Below are positions 27,176 to 37,290 of a stretch of DNA of 64,000 bases, one piece after another. The stretch is from Salinisphaera hydrothermalis C41B8 (GTDB taxonomy: Bacteria > Pseudomonadota > Gammaproteobacteria > Nevskiales > Salinisphaeraceae). The stretch covers positions 1-64,000 of the forward strand of contig NZ_APNK01000015.1 of the NCBI RefSeq assembly GCF_000732535.1. The letters are read 5' to 3'. The notes below the pieces were generated by a model. The model ran no database searches. It saw nothing but the letters and a program-made list of their open reading frames with translations, and had not been told where the DNA came from. A program made the translations under genes and the position numbers. Position 1 is the first letter of the stretch. Each line of letters begins with the position of its first letter.

Positions 27176-27540
27176 GGTCGCCTCCGGACCATCCAGCGCC
27201 GAGCGGTGAACACCATTCGAGCCAGCGTGCCGTATTGGCGCGCGTCGATCGTTGATCAGGATCAAACGGTGCCCCGGGCCACCATGTCCGACACGGTCGG
27301 CCGACGCGATGGAAAAACAGCTGGAGACTCGCCGTTTTTTCCCGCGCGCAAAAACAGAATCCGAGCCTGTTCGTCTATGGCTTCAAAACGCCGACCGGCC
27401 GAGCGCAGCGGGCCGGTAGCGCATCGGCCCGCCGGACGAGACACAACGGCGTGTCGTCATGAAATACGCCCTCGAAAGGCAGACATCGCCCGCTGTTTCC
27501 CATGCCATTCACCGGAAGCGACAGCTATTTTTCTGCCGGG
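27176..27540. other. 365-bp gap between hsp20 and phosphoketolase genes; FNR box, otherwise nothing recognised
   Basis: This stretch lies upstream of hsp20 and downstream of the phosphoketolase gene, both on the minus strand. It contains the perfect FNR box at 27252-27265. I see no gene in it and no clear terminator for the phosphoketolase transcript; T-rich stretches at about 27334-27341 and 27528-27535 lack convincing stems. Confidence 0.6.
27252..27265 (-). promoter_or_regulatory. perfect FNR box TTGATCAGGATCAA upstream of hsp20-ftsH
   Basis: Exact match to TTGAT-N4-ATCAA, centred 84 bp upstream of the hsp20 ATG. No good -10 hexamer is evident at the expected spacing, so the precise start site is unknown. 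Confidence 0.83.
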
Positions 27541-29916
27541 TTAATCACCCGCCCCCGGCCACTGCCAATCCCGCACCTCGGGCATGTCTTCGCCATGACG
27601 ATCGATGTATTGCCGGTGCTGGATGAGCTTGTCGCACAGAAGCCGCTTGAGCCGCCCGGCGCGCGCATGCGGGCGCGGCAGCTGGTCGATCGCATCGATC
27701 GCCAGGTGGAAGCGGTCCAGTTCGTTGAGCACGGTCATGTCGAACGGCGTGGTGATGGTCCCTTCCTCCTGATAGCCATGGACCCGCATGCCACGATTGC
27801 AGCGACGATAGGTCAGGCGGTGCACCAGCCACGGGTAGCCATGAAACGCGAATACGACCGGCCGGTCGGCCGTGAACAGATCGTCGAAATCGGCATCGCT
27901 CAGACCGTGCGGATGCTCGCGGTCGGACTGCAGTTTCATCAGGTCGACCACGTTGACCACGCGCACGGTGAGTTCCGGCAGATGCTCGCGCAGGATGGAC
28001 ACCGCCGCCAGCGTTTCCAGGGTCGGCACGTCGCCGCAACAGGCCATCACGATATCCGGCTCCTCGTCGCTTTCGTTGCCGGCCCAGTCCCATACGCCGA
28101 TGCCGCGGCTGCAATGCACGATCGCCTCCTCCGCGGTCAGCCACTGCGGGGCCGGATGCTTGCCGGCGATCACCACGTTGACGTAGTGACGGCTGCGCAA
28201 ACAGTGATCCATGACCGACAACAGGCAATTGGCATCCGGCGGCAGATAGACGCGCACGACCTCGGCCTTCTTGTTGACCACATGATCGATGAAGCCCGGA
28301 TCCTGGTGGGAAAAGCCGTTGTGGTCTTGGCGCCATACATGCGAGGCAATGAGGTAGTTGAGCGAGGCGAGTCGCGGCCGCCACGGTAGTTGCGTCGTCA
28401 CCTTCAACCACTTCGCGTGCTGATTGAACATCGAATCGATGATATGGATGAAGGCTTCGTAGCAGTTGAACAGGCCGTGGCGCCCGGTCAACAGATAGCC
28501 CTCGAGCCAGCCTTGGCATTGATGCTCGCTGAGCACCTCCATCACGCGCCCGTCGCGGGCCAGCAGTGCATCCTCGGGCCATAGCTCGCCGAGCCATTGA
28601 CGCGATGTGGCTTCGAACACGGCCTCGAGACCATTGGACAGCGTTTCATCGGGCCCGAACAGCCGAAAATGACGGCGTTCGTCGTTGAGCCGAATCACGT
28701 CGCGCAGGAATGGGCCGAGCACATGCGTGTCGCCCTTGCCGGTCGTGCCCGGCGTCGGGACCTGCACCGCGTAGTCGCGGAAGTCCGGCATGCGCAGATC
28801 GCGCAGCAACAGACCGCCGTTGGCATGTGGATTAGCGCCCATGCGCCGCGGCCCGACCGGTGCCAATTCCGCCAGCTCGGGCCGCAGGCGACCCGTGTCG
28901 TCGAACAGTTCCTCGGGCCGATAGCTTTTCAACCAGGCTTCGAGCTGTGCGAGATGCGCCGGGTTGGTCCGCGGATCTCGGATCGGTACCTGATGTGCCC
29001 GGAACGTGCCCTCGACCGGTGTGTCGTCGACCCGTGCCGGGCCCGTCCAGCCCTTGGGCGAACGCAGCACGATCATGGGCCAACGGGGCCGTTCGCAATC
29101 GCCACCGGACGCGACACGCTCGCGGGCTTCGCGCTGCGCGGCGCGAATTTGTTCGACCGCCCGATCCAGCGTGCTCGCCATGGCTTCATGCATCAGCGCC
29201 GGCTCGTGGCCCTCCACCCGGATCGGCGTCCAGCCATAGCCGCGCAGCAATTGATCGAGCTCGTCGTCGTCAATACGGGCCAGCACCGTGGGGTTGGCAA
29301 TCTTGTAGCCGTTGAGATGCAGGATCGGCAGGACAGCGCCGTCGGTCGCCGGATTCAGGAATTTGTTCGAATGCCAGGCGGTAGCCAGCGGCCCGGTCTC
29401 CGCCTCGCCGTCGCCAACGACACAGGCGGCGATCAGTTCCGGGTTGTCGAACACGGCACCGAACGCATGGCTGAGCGAATAACCCAGCTCGCCGCCTTCG
29501 TGGATCGATCCGGGGCATTCCGGCGAGGCATGGCTTGGCACGCCGCCGGGGAAGGAAAACTGCATGAACAGCTGACGCAGGCCGGCTTCGTCGCGGCCGA
29601 CGTCCGGATAGATCTCGCTGTAGGTGCCTTCGAGGTAGGTATGGGCGAACACCGCGGGGCCGCCGTGGCCCGGCCCCGAGAGATAGATCATGTCCAGATC
29701 GTGCGCCTTGATCGCCCGATTCAGGTGCGCATAGATGAAATTCTGCCCGGGCGTCGTCCCCCAATGCCCCAGCAACATCCGCTTGATGTGACGCGGCTCC
29801 AGCGGCCGGCGTAGCAATGGATTGTCGAACAGATACATCTGCCCGACCGAGAGATAGTTCGCCGCGCGCCAGTAGGCATCGATCCGCTGCAACAGGTCGG
29901 GATCAAGCGTTGCCAT
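27541..29916 (-). CDS. xylulose-5-phosphate/fructose-6-phosphate phosphoketolase
   Basis: A 791-residue thiamine diphosphate enzyme. Landmarks are [11 protein letters not shown] (79-89), the cofactor-binding GDGEAETGP (168-176) and [11 protein letters not shown] in the central domain. It cleaves xylulose 5-phosphate or fructose 6-phosphate with phosphate to acetyl phosphate plus glyceraldehyde 3-phosphate or erythrose 4-phosphate. Acetyl phosphate can give ATP via acetate kinase, but neither that gene nor an intact phosphotransacetylase is in view; a broken phosphotransacetylase lies at the left edge. Downstream of a small Cys protein gene with an FNR-like site, it may share that promoter. 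Sugar phosphate could come from the nearby glycogen genes. Confidence 0.94.
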   Translation of the reverse strand: MATLDPDLLQRIDAYWRAANYLSVGQMYLFDNPLLRRPLEPRHIKRMLLGHWGTTPGQNFIYAHLNRAIKAHDLDMIYLSGPGHGGPAVFAHTYLEGTYSEIYPDVGRDEAGLRQLFMQFSFPGGVPSHASPECPGSIHEGGELGYSLSHAFGAVFDNPELIAACVVGDGEAETGPLATAWHSNKFLNPATDGAVLPILHLNGYKIANPTVLARIDDDELDQLLRGYGWTPIRVEGHEPALMHEAMASTLDRAVEQIRAAQREARERVASGGDCERPRWPMIVLRSPKGWTGPARVDDTPVEGTFRAHQVPIRDPRTNPAHLAQLEAWLKSYRPEELFDDTGRLRPELAELAPVGPRRMGANPHANGGLLLRDLRMPDFRDYAVQVPTPGTTGKGDTHVLGPFLRDVIRLNDERRHFRLFGPDETLSNGLEAVFEATSRQWLGELWPEDALLARDGRVMEVLSEHQCQGWLEGYLLTGRHGLFNCYEAFIHIIDSMFNQHAKWLKVTTQLPWRPRLASLNYLIASHVWRQDHNGFSHQDPGFIDHVVNKKAEVVRVYLPPDANCLLSVMDHCLRSRHYVNVVIAGKHPAPQWLTAEEAIVHCSRGIGVWDWAGNESDEEPDIVMACCGDVPTLETLAAVSILREHLPELTVRVVNVVDLMKLQSDREHPHGLSDADFDDLFTADRPVVFAFHGYPWLVHRLTYRRCNRGMRVHGYQEEGTITTPFDMTVLNELDRFHLAIDAIDQLPRPHARAGRLKRLLCDKLIQHRQYIDRHGEDMPEVRDWQWPGAGD

Positions 29917-30044
29917 TGCATCCGTCCTTTCGCGTCGTCAAGCCCGGACGCGACCGACATCGACCCGTCACCACGGGCCGACGTCGCGAATCGTACGCCC
30001 GGAGGTTCAAACCGATCGCGCCGACAGACGCGCCGGGAAGAACG

Positions 30045-30260
30045 TCATCGTTTCCAGGCCGCCATGCGAGCTCGGCATTGCGGACGCCAGGGGCAGTCGC
30101 TTTCGTCGCAGGTATTGCGTTCGTCGGTAGCGAAACAGGGAATACCCCCGTCGCGCACCTGCTGGGCCCAGACATGCCAGCGCAACCGCGCCGGATCCCG
30201 CTGGCCGTGCAGGGCCGCCACGCGATGACCATAAACCTGTTGGAACTGCGTCTGGCTCAT
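30045..30260 (-). CDS. small four-cysteine protein of unknown function
   Basis: A 71-residue, Arg/Gln-rich soluble protein with four cysteines in its C-terminal half (Cys42, Cys51, Cys56, Cys62; spacing CX8CX4CX5C). These lie in CFATDERNTCDESDCPW, a plausible zinc or iron-sulfur site. ATG 30260 has a GAGGG ribosome site. I do not recognise the family. It lies between glgA and the phosphoketolase gene (128 bp before the latter), with an FNR-like site centred 98 bp upstream. A regulatory or redox role in the phosphoketolase unit is a guess from position. Confidence 0.65.
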   Translation of the reverse strand: MSQTQFQQVYGHRVAALHGQRDPARLRWHVWAQQVRDGGIPCFATDERNTCDESDCPWRPQCRARMAAWKR

Positions 30261-30323
30261 GAGTCTGACCCTCGGATGGGATGGCAGCGCCGATCCCGTG
30301 GATCGGGATCGGTATGTGCCACT

Positions 30324-30365
30324 ACCTTAGGTCGCGCCGGACACGGGCGAATTGAGCCAGATCAA
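30324..30365 (-). promoter_or_regulatory. near-consensus FNR site upstream of the small Cys protein and phosphoketolase
   Basis: TTGAGCCAGATCAA at 30352-30365 has one mismatch to the FNR consensus and overlaps the glgA stop codon. A minus-strand TAAGGT (30324-30329) is centred 32 bp from the box centre, compatible with a weak class II promoter. Confidence 0.5.
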
Positions 30366-31861
30366 TCCCGGGGCATCCCCTCGATGCCTCGCGACCGGGC
30401 TGCCTGGGCGTAGATCTCGAGGTAGCGGCTCGCACTGGCCCGCCAGCTGAAATCTCGGGCCATACCCGCTCTTTGAATCCGGCGCCAGACGTCCGGCTGG
30501 GCAAAGTAGGCGAGCGCGCGCTCGAGTGCTTCGATAAAGGCGGCTTCCGTAGCCGGCTCGAACACGAAGCCGGTCGCGCGCTGGTCTTCGAGCGTGTCCG
30601 TATCGGTATCGACGACGCTGTCGGCCAGCCCGCCGCAGCGATGCACCAGCGGTGGCGTGCCATAGCGCTGGCTGTACATCTGATTGAGGCCGCAGGGCTC
30701 GAACCGCGACGGCATGAGAAATAGATCGGCCCCCGCCTCGATACGATGCGCCAGCCCTTCGTCAAATTCGAGACGCACGGCGACCGCGGCGGGATGCTCG
30801 GCCGCGATCGCACGAAGACGTGCCTCGATCGCCGGATCGCCCCGGCCAAGCAAGGCCAACTGCCCGCCGCGTTCGAGCAGGCGCGGCAGGCCGGCCAGGA
30901 TCAGATCGATCCCTTTCTGCGCCACCAAACGCGAGATCACGCCGCATAGCGGGGCCTCGGCACGCTGGGCAAGCCCCAGCTCGTGCTGGAGCGCTTTCTT
31001 GCAGCGTCGCTTACCGCGGAGATCTTCGGCGTCGAAACAGGCGGGAAGATACGGGTCGTCCGCTGGATTCCAGACGTCGGGGTCCAAGCCGTTGAGAACC
31101 CCCGACAGGCATTCGCCCCGTGCGCGCAGCAGCCCATCCAGCCCATGCCCCGCATGCGGCGTGCAGATTTCGCGGGCATAGGTCGGGCTGACGGTGGTCA
31201 ACGCATCCGCGAACGCCAGGCCGCCCTTGATGAAACTGAGCTGGCCATGGAATTCGAGCGCGTCCCGGTGCCAGAGCCAGGCCGGCAAATCGAGCCGAGC
31301 GCGCGTCTCGGCCGCGAACAGGCCGCGGTATTGCAAATTGTGGATGGTAAAAATCGTCGTGGCCGGGACGCGTTCGAGCATGGCGTGTACTGGCACGAGC
31401 CCGGTTTGCCAGTCGTTGCAGTGGAGGATATCGGCCTGCCAGTCCAGTCCGGCCCGTCCGCCGGCCAGCGCTGCGGCAGCCCGGGCGAAAACCCCGAAGC
31501 GGTACGCGTTATCGGGCCAATCGTTGATATGTTCGTCATGATACGGATTGCCGCGTCGGTCCCCGACGCCCGGCAGGTCGACAAACCAGCTGCGCAGGCC
31601 GCTGGAATCCGGTCGGGTCGTCAATAGACGTATCCCGGCGACCGGGGGCCGGAACCCGGGGACGGCGGTCAATTCGGCATACTGGGCCAGCACATCGCCA
31701 TAGGCCGGAATCAGCAACCGTACATCGTGGCCCGCGGCTGCCAGCGCGCGTGGCAGACTGCCGGCGACATCCGCCAGCCCGCCGGTCTTGATCCAGGGCA
31801 CTGCCTCACTGGCGACAAAGAGAATACGGTGTCGTCGTACCGGATGATCGTCGGGCATCAT
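30362..31861 (-). CDS. glgA: glycogen synthase (ADP-glucose, GT5)
   Basis: A 499-residue glycosyltransferase family 5 enzyme with two Rossmann domains. The N-terminal ADP-glucose loop KTGGLADV is present, as is the C-terminal sequence [18 protein letters not shown] containing the E-x7-E retaining-transferase motif. It elongates alpha-1,4-glucan from ADP-glucose. The start overlaps the glgB stop by ATGA, so the two are translationally coupled. ADP-glucose is supplied by GlgC encoded divergently at 34340. Confidence 0.95.
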   Translation of the reverse strand: MMPDDHPVRRHRILFVASEAVPWIKTGGLADVAGSLPRALAAAGHDVRLLIPAYGDVLAQYAELTAVPGFRPPVAGIRLLTTRPDSSGLRSWFVDLPGVGDRRGNPYHDEHINDWPDNAYRFGVFARAAAALAGGRAGLDWQADILHCNDWQTGLVPVHAMLERVPATTIFTIHNLQYRGLFAAETRARLDLPAWLWHRDALEFHGQLSFIKGGLAFADALTTVSPTYAREICTPHAGHGLDGLLRARGECLSGVLNGLDPDVWNPADDPYLPACFDAEDLRGKRRCKKALQHELGLAQRAEAPLCGVISRLVAQKGIDLILAGLPRLLERGGQLALLGRGDPAIEARLRAIAAEHPAAVAVRLEFDEGLAHRIEAGADLFLMPSRFEPCGLNQMYSQRYGTPPLVHRCGGLADSVVDTDTDTLEDQRATGFVFEPATEAAFIEALERALAYFAQPDVWRRIQRAGMARDFSWRASASRYLEIYAQAARSRGIEGMPRD

Positions 31862-34026
31862 GGCCGTGGCCCCCGCTGAAGAATCAGGCCGCCGAGGGGC
31901 GGCAGCGTCAGAACCAGCGATTGCGCCCGGCCATTGCAGGCTACCGCTTCACTCTCGATCCCGCCCAGGTTGCCGACGTTGCCGCCGCCATACATCGAGG
32001 CATCGGAATTGAGCCGCTCGCGATAATAACCGGGCTCGGGCACGCCAAGACGATAGCCCTCGCGGGCCTCGGGCGTGAAATTGAGGATCACGACGATGTC
32101 CTGGTCGCCGCCGCGTCGCTGGTAAGCGATGATGGAATGACCGGCGTCATCGCAGTCGATCCATTCAAAACCGGCCGGCTCGAAGTCCCGACGATGCAAT
32201 GCCGGCTCGTTCTGATACAGACGCCCGAGATCGCCAATCAATGTAGCGATGCCGCGCCGCTCGGGCTCGTCGAGCAGGAACTGCGGCAAGGCCAATTGAT
32301 CGTTCCATTCCCAGGGATTGGCCATTTCCGCGCCCATGAACAACAGTTTCTTGCCCGGATAGGTGAACTGATAGGTATACAGCAGGCGCAGGTTCGCGCG
32401 TTTCTGCCACGGATCACCGGCCATCTTGCCGTAGAGGGAGCCTTTTTCGTGTACGACCTCGTCGTGCGACAAGGCCAGTACGAAATTCTCGTTGAAGGCG
32501 TATAGCAAACCGAAGGTGAGTTCGTCGTGGTGGTAGGCCCGGTGAACCGGGCGGCGATGCAGATAGTCGAGCGTGTCGTGCATCCAGCCCATGTTCCATT
32601 TCATGGAAAACCCGAGCCCCCCGGCTTCGGGCGGACGCGAGACGCCCGGCCAGCTGGTCGACTCCTCGGCGATGGTGACGCTGCCGGGGCATTCGCCATG
32701 GGTGAGCACATTCAGTGTGCGCAGGAACTCGGTCGCCTCGATGTTTTCATTGCCGCCGTGCGCGTTGCGCCGCCAACGACCCGCCGCGCGGGCATAGTCC
32801 AGATACAGCATCGACGCCACGCCATCGACGCGCAGGCCGTCGAAATGGAATTCCTGCAACCAGTAGAGCGCGCTCGACAACAGGAAGCTGCGCACTTCCG
32901 GGCGGCCGTAATCGAACTGCAGCGTCCCCCACTCCGGATGCTCGCCGCGCAACGGATCGGCGTCTTCGTACAGAGCCTCGCCATCGAAGCGGGCGAGCCC
33001 GAAGTCGTCGCGCGGGAAGTGCCCCGGTACCCAGTCGAGATATACGCCGATACCCGCTTGATGCAGCACATCGACGAAATAGCGTAGATCGTCCGGCTCC
33101 CCGTAACGGCTGGTCGGCGCGAAATAGCCCGTGGGCTGATAGCCCCAGGAGGCGTCCAATGGATGCTCGGTGAGCGGCATGACCTCGACGTGGGTCATGC
33201 CCAGCTCGCGTACATAGGGCACCAACCGATCGGCGAGCTCGCGATAGTTGAGAAAGCCGCCGTCGGGCTGGCGTTGCCAAGAGCCGAGGTGCACTTCATA
33301 GATGGCGATTGGCGCCCACTGCCAGGCGCCGCGCGCGGCCATCCAGTCGCCATCGCCCCAGATGTGGTGCGACGGCCCGGTCACGACCGCGGCCGTGGAC
33401 GGCCGGCGCTCGAAGCGCCGCCCATAGGGATCCGTCTTGTGCCGCACTCGCCCGTTCACATCGCGAATCTCGAATTTGTAGAGCGCGCCCTCGGACAGTC
33501 CCGGCACGAACAGCTCCCAGACGCCGCTGCGGCTATGGATGCGCATGGGATGCGCCCGCCCGTCCCAACGGTTGAAGTCGCCGATCACGCTGACCCGCTC
33601 GGCCCGGGGCGCCCATACGGCGAAACGCGTACCTTCGATCCCCTGATCCGTCGCCTGATGCGCGCCCAGCAGGCGCCACGCCTGGGTGTGTTCACCGGTA
33701 TTGAAGCGCGCTAAATCGGTTTCATGCAGCAACGAGGCAAACGCGTACGGATCGTGCTGTTCATGCCGATGCCCGTATTCGTCGATCCAGCTCAGGCGAT
33801 AGTCATCGGGCAACCGGCCGTCGTCCCCCTGCCATTCGAACAAGGCCGAGTTGCGGTAGCGCGTCATGGGCTCGTTCAACGGCATTAACCAAGCGCGATG
33901 TGCATGCGGCAGGAAGGCGCGGACGACTTCGCCGTCGCGGCCGACGTGGCGGCCGAGCACGCGATGCGGATCGTGCAAACGGGCATCCAGCAGGCGGATG
34001 ACCTGTTCATTATGCGAGTCGTTCAC
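31858..34026 (-). CDS. glgB: 1,4-alpha-glucan branching enzyme (GH13)
   Basis: A 722-residue enzyme with two N-terminal CBM48-like domains (about 1-220), the GH13 barrel with the nucleophile region [17 protein letters not shown] and acid/base TIAEEST, and a C-terminal all-beta domain. It makes alpha-1,6 branches in glycogen. Length is normal for proteobacterial GlgB. It is the first gene of glgBA, divergent from the glgC-GH57-malQ operon across a 313-bp gap. Confidence 0.96.
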   Translation of the reverse strand: MNDSHNEQVIRLLDARLHDPHRVLGRHVGRDGEVVRAFLPHAHRAWLMPLNEPMTRYRNSALFEWQGDDGRLPDDYRLSWIDEYGHRHEQHDPYAFASLLHETDLARFNTGEHTQAWRLLGAHQATDQGIEGTRFAVWAPRAERVSVIGDFNRWDGRAHPMRIHSRSGVWELFVPGLSEGALYKFEIRDVNGRVRHKTDPYGRRFERRPSTAAVVTGPSHHIWGDGDWMAARGAWQWAPIAIYEVHLGSWQRQPDGGFLNYRELADRLVPYVRELGMTHVEVMPLTEHPLDASWGYQPTGYFAPTSRYGEPDDLRYFVDVLHQAGIGVYLDWVPGHFPRDDFGLARFDGEALYEDADPLRGEHPEWGTLQFDYGRPEVRSFLLSSALYWLQEFHFDGLRVDGVASMLYLDYARAAGRWRRNAHGGNENIEATEFLRTLNVLTHGECPGSVTIAEESTSWPGVSRPPEAGGLGFSMKWNMGWMHDTLDYLHRRPVHRAYHHDELTFGLLYAFNENFVLALSHDEVVHEKGSLYGKMAGDPWQKRANLRLLYTYQFTYPGKKLLFMGAEMANPWEWNDQLALPQFLLDEPERRGIATLIGDLGRLYQNEPALHRRDFEPAGFEWIDCDDAGHSIIAYQRRGGDQDIVVILNFTPEAREGYRLGVPEPGYYRERLNSDASMYGGGNVGNLGGIESEAVACNGRAQSLVLTLPPLGGLILQRGPRP

Positions 34027-34339
34027 GCTGCTTCATCCCCGGCCGGGTCAACCGTTCCATCCTGCGGGATAGTTCCGCACGATATTTTGCGCGAAATCAA
34101 TACCACCGCCCTCTTTTTGTCTTAATCTGTAAATAGCCGTCGATGTTTCGCCCGAGTCCATGGCCCGAAGGGTTGAATCGCCATAAAAATTGACGAGGGA
34201 CGCCTCTCGGCATCGCGAGTCCGAGGCGCGGCCTGCCCGGAGCCGATGGCCAGCGGAACACGATGTGCGGACGCCGACGCGGTGCGCGCACGCTGCGTCA
34301 ATAGGCCCGGGTACGGGGTTATGGTGGAGGGTGGTGACC
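34027..34339. other. 313-bp divergent control region of glgBA and glgC
   Basis: No gene is visible. The glgB side (34085-34135) is AT-rich compared with its surroundings and probably holds that promoter. The glgC side carries a strong ribosome site (GGAGGG at 34326-34331). I see only a half FNR site here (minus strand TTGATT near 34095), no full palindrome, and no confident -10/-35 pair. Confidence 0.5.
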
Positions 34340-35605
34340 ATGGATGGCGAAAAACAACAAGCACATTCCAATCGCTTCATCAGTCTGGTCACACGCGACA
34401 CGCTCGCCATGGTCCTCGCCGGCGGTCGGGGCACCCGGCTGGGCGGCCTGACGCGACGACGCGCCAAACCTGCCGTGCCCTTCGGCGGCGAGTTCCGCAT
34501 CATCGATTTCGTGCTGTCGAACTGCATCAATTCCGGTATTCGCCGGGTATCGGTGCTGACCCAGTACATGGCGCATCCGTTGATCCGCCACATGCATCAG
34601 GCCTGGGGTTTCCTGCGCGGTGAATTCGGGGAATTCGTCGAGGTCGTGCCTGCCCAGCAGCGCATGGGCGAGGCCTGGTACCGCGGCACCGCCGACGCCG
34701 TTTATCAGAACCTGGACATCATAGCGGAGCATGAGCCCCGATTCGTGCTCGTGCTGGGCGGCGATCACGTCTACAAGATGGATTACGGCCCCATGCTGGG
34801 TTTCCATATCGGGCACGAGGCCGACGTCACCGTGGGCTGCGTGGACGTGAGTCTGGATGAAGCCCGGGGGTTCGGCGTGATGACGGTGGACGATGACCAG
34901 CGCATCCGCTCGTTCGATGAAAAACCCGAGGCGCCCACGCCCATGCCGGGCCGCCCCGATCGAGCGCTGGCATCAATGGGCATCTATGTCTTCAGCACCG
35001 ACTACCTGGTGCACATGCTCGAGGACGACGCTGCCAATCCCGACTCGAGCAGCGATTTCGGCAAGGACATCCTGCCGCGAGCGGTCGCCGAGAATCACGG
35101 TGTCTATGCCTACCACTTCAACAAGCATACCGATTCCGGCACCGGCTACTGGCGCGATGTCGGCACACTTGACGGCTATTGGAACGCCAATCTCGAGCTG
35201 ATCAACGTCACCCCCGAGCTCAACCTCTACGATCGGGACTGGCCGATCTGGACTTATCAGGAGCAGGTCCCGCCGGCGAAGTTCGTATTCGACGACCAGG
35301 GGCGCCGGGGCGAGGCCGTCAATTCCATGGTGGCGGGCGGCTGCATCGTGTCGGGCGCGACCGTGCGACGCTCGTTGCTGTTTTCCAGCGTACTGGTTGC
35401 CGAACGCAGCGTGATCGAGGATTCGGTGATTCTCCCGGATGTGGTCATCGGCGCCGATTGCCGGATTCGTCGCGCCGTGATCGACAGCGACTGCCATATT
35501 CCCGACGGCACCCAGATCGGTATCGACGAGGTCGCCGATGCCCGTCGCTTCGAAGTGACCCACGAGGGCATCGTCCTGGTGACCCGTGAGGCCCTCAATG
35601 GCTGA
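34340..35605 (+). CDS. glgC: glucose-1-phosphate adenylyltransferase (ADP-glucose pyrophosphorylase)
   Basis: A 421-residue enzyme. The N-terminal nucleotidyltransferase domain has VLAGGRGTRLGGLT and KPAVPFGGEFRIIDF; the C-terminal left-handed beta-helix runs from about 300. It makes ADP-glucose from ATP and glucose 1-phosphate, the committed step of glycogen synthesis, and is normally allosterically controlled. ATG 34340 is supported by GGAGGG 8 nt upstream; the frame extends to 34190 without homology. Its stop overlaps the start of the GH57 gene by 8 bp. Confidence 0.95.
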   Translation: MDGEKQQAHSNRFISLVTRDTLAMVLAGGRGTRLGGLTRRRAKPAVPFGGEFRIIDFVLSNCINSGIRRVSVLTQYMAHPLIRHMHQAWGFLRGEFGEFVEVVPAQQRMGEAWYRGTADAVYQNLDIIAEHEPRFVLVLGGDHVYKMDYGPMLGFHIGHEADVTVGCVDVSLDEARGFGVMTVDDDQRIRSFDEKPEAPTPMPGRPDRALASMGIYVFSTDYLVHMLEDDAANPDSSSDFGKDILPRAVAENHGVYAYHFNKHTDSGTGYWRDVGTLDGYWNANLELINVTPELNLYDRDWPIWTYQEQVPPAKFVFDDQGRRGEAVNSMVAGGCIVSGATVRRSLLFSSVLVAERSVIEDSVILPDVVIGADCRIRRAVIDSDCHIPDGTQIGIDEVADARRFEVTHEGIVLVTREALNG

Positions 35606-37286
35606 CACCAAGCGCCCGCCGTTGCAGATCGTGCTGTGTTGGCACATGCACCAGCCGGATTATTTCGATCCCACCAGCGGCCGGTTCCAGGACCCCTGGA
35701 CCTATCTCCACGCGATCAAGGACTACGTCGACATGGTGGCGCATCTCGAGGCCCATCCCGACATGCGGGCGGTGGTGAATTTCTCGCCCGTGCTGCTGGA
35801 GCAGATCGAGGCCTATACCACCGACCTGACCGCCGTGGCCGCCGGGGGTGGGCGAATTCATGATCCGCTGCTCGCCGCGCTGCATCAGCCGTTGATCCCG
35901 AACGAGCGGGAGGAACGCATCATGCTGCTTCGCGCCTGTCTGCGGGGCGCGGAGAATCGCTTGTTCGAGAACCTGGCCGTCTATCAACGCCTGGTCGCGA
36001 CCGCGCGCCACATGCTCGCGCATCCGGACGAAATCGGCTATCTGCACGATCAGTTCTTCGTCGACCTGCTGGTCTGGTACCACCTCGGCTGGATCGGCGA
36101 GACGGTGCGGCGCAGCGATGCGCGTATCCAGGACCTGCTGGCGCATCAGCAGCACTACAGCATGCTCCAATGCCGCACGCTGGTGGCCGTAATCCGCGAG
36201 CTGATCGGCGGGGTGATCGATCGCTATCGCGTTCTGGCCGATGCCGGGCGCATCGAGTTGTCGATCACGCCGTACAGCCATCCTATTCTGCCGCTGCTCA
36301 TCGATTTGAACAGCGCGCGCGCTGCCTGGCCGGACTGCCCGATGCCGCTCGCCGCGGCTTATCCGGCCGGCGAAGATCGCGCCCGCTGGCAGCTCACCCG
36401 GGCGCGCGAAGTCTATGAACGCTTCTTTGGCCATCCCCCGGCCGGCTGCTGGCCGGCCGAGGGCGGCGTCTGCGACCGCACGGTCGCGCTGGCCGGAGAA
36501 GCCGGTTTCACCTGGGTCGCAAGCGGGCAAGCAGTGCTACGCAACAGCCTGGCCGATGAAGAGCCCGCCATGACCGCGCTCTATCGCCCCTACCGGCTAC
36601 CGAATGGCGGCGCGGCCTGTTTCTTTCGCGACGATGCATTGGCCGACGCCATCGGCTTCGTTTATCGCGACTGGCACGCCGACGACGCGGTTGCCGAATT
36701 CATCCATCGGCTTGAAGCGATCGACGCCGCCCGAACAGACAACCAGCCCATGGTGGTCCCGATCATTCTCGATGGCGAAAACGCCTGGGAATACTATCCG
36801 GAAAACGGCTATCACTTTCTCGGCGCCCTCTATACCGCGCTGGCCAGCCACGAACGCCTGGCCACCACGACTTTCTCTGCATTTCTCGAAGCGGCCCCGC
36901 GCGCGGCCGGCCGACTGCGCAAGCTGGTGGCCGGCAGCTGGGTTTATGGCACGTTCTCGACCTGGATTGGCGATAGCGAGAAGAATCGGGCCTGGGACAT
37001 GTTGGCCGCTGCCAAGCACGTGTTCGATCAGAGAGCCCCAGCGCTGGACGATGCCACGCGTGCCGCCGCCGAGCGCCAGCTCTCGCTGTGCGAAGCCTCG
37101 GACTGGTTCTGGTGGTTCGGCGGCGACAACGCGGCGGATACGGTCACCCATTTCGAGCGCTTGTTTCGCGTGCATCTCGCCGCGCTATACCAGCTGCTGG
37201 GTTGCGACCCGCCCGATGCCCTGGCCCATGTATTCACCCACGGCGTGAGCCACGGCAGCGTCGATACCATGCGCCCAGCCCACTGA
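35598..37286 (+). CDS. glycoside hydrolase family 57 protein (alpha-glucan amylase/transferase)
   Basis: A 562-residue GH57 enzyme with the family's first motif WHMHQP, a nucleophile region GCWPAEGGVCD and the acid region IILDGENAWEYY. GH57 members include alpha-amylases, 4-alpha-glucanotransferases and branching enzymes acting on alpha-1,4-glucans. No signal peptide, so it is cytoplasmic. ATG 35598 overlaps glgC and is preferred over 35586 because GTGAGG lies upstream and family members begin close to the HMHQP motif. It probably trims or remodels glycogen together with MalQ and GlgP. Confidence 0.88.
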   Translation: MADTKRPPLQIVLCWHMHQPDYFDPTSGRFQDPWTYLHAIKDYVDMVAHLEAHPDMRAVVNFSPVLLEQIEAYTTDLTAVAAGGGRIHDPLLAALHQPLIPNEREERIMLLRACLRGAENRLFENLAVYQRLVATARHMLAHPDEIGYLHDQFFVDLLVWYHLGWIGETVRRSDARIQDLLAHQQHYSMLQCRTLVAVIRELIGGVIDRYRVLADAGRIELSITPYSHPILPLLIDLNSARAAWPDCPMPLAAAYPAGEDRARWQLTRAREVYERFFGHPPAGCWPAEGGVCDRTVALAGEAGFTWVASGQAVLRNSLADEEPAMTALYRPYRLPNGGAACFFRDDALADAIGFVYRDWHADDAVAEFIHRLEAIDAARTDNQPMVVPIILDGENAWEYYPENGYHFLGALYTALASHERLATTTFSAFLEAAPRAAGRLRKLVAGSWVYGTFSTWIGDSEKNRAWDMLAAAKHVFDQRAPALDDATRAAAERQLSLCEASDWFWWFGGDNAADTVTHFERLFRVHLAALYQLLGCDPPDALAHVFTHGVSHGSVDTMRPAH

Positions 37287-37290
37287 CCCG

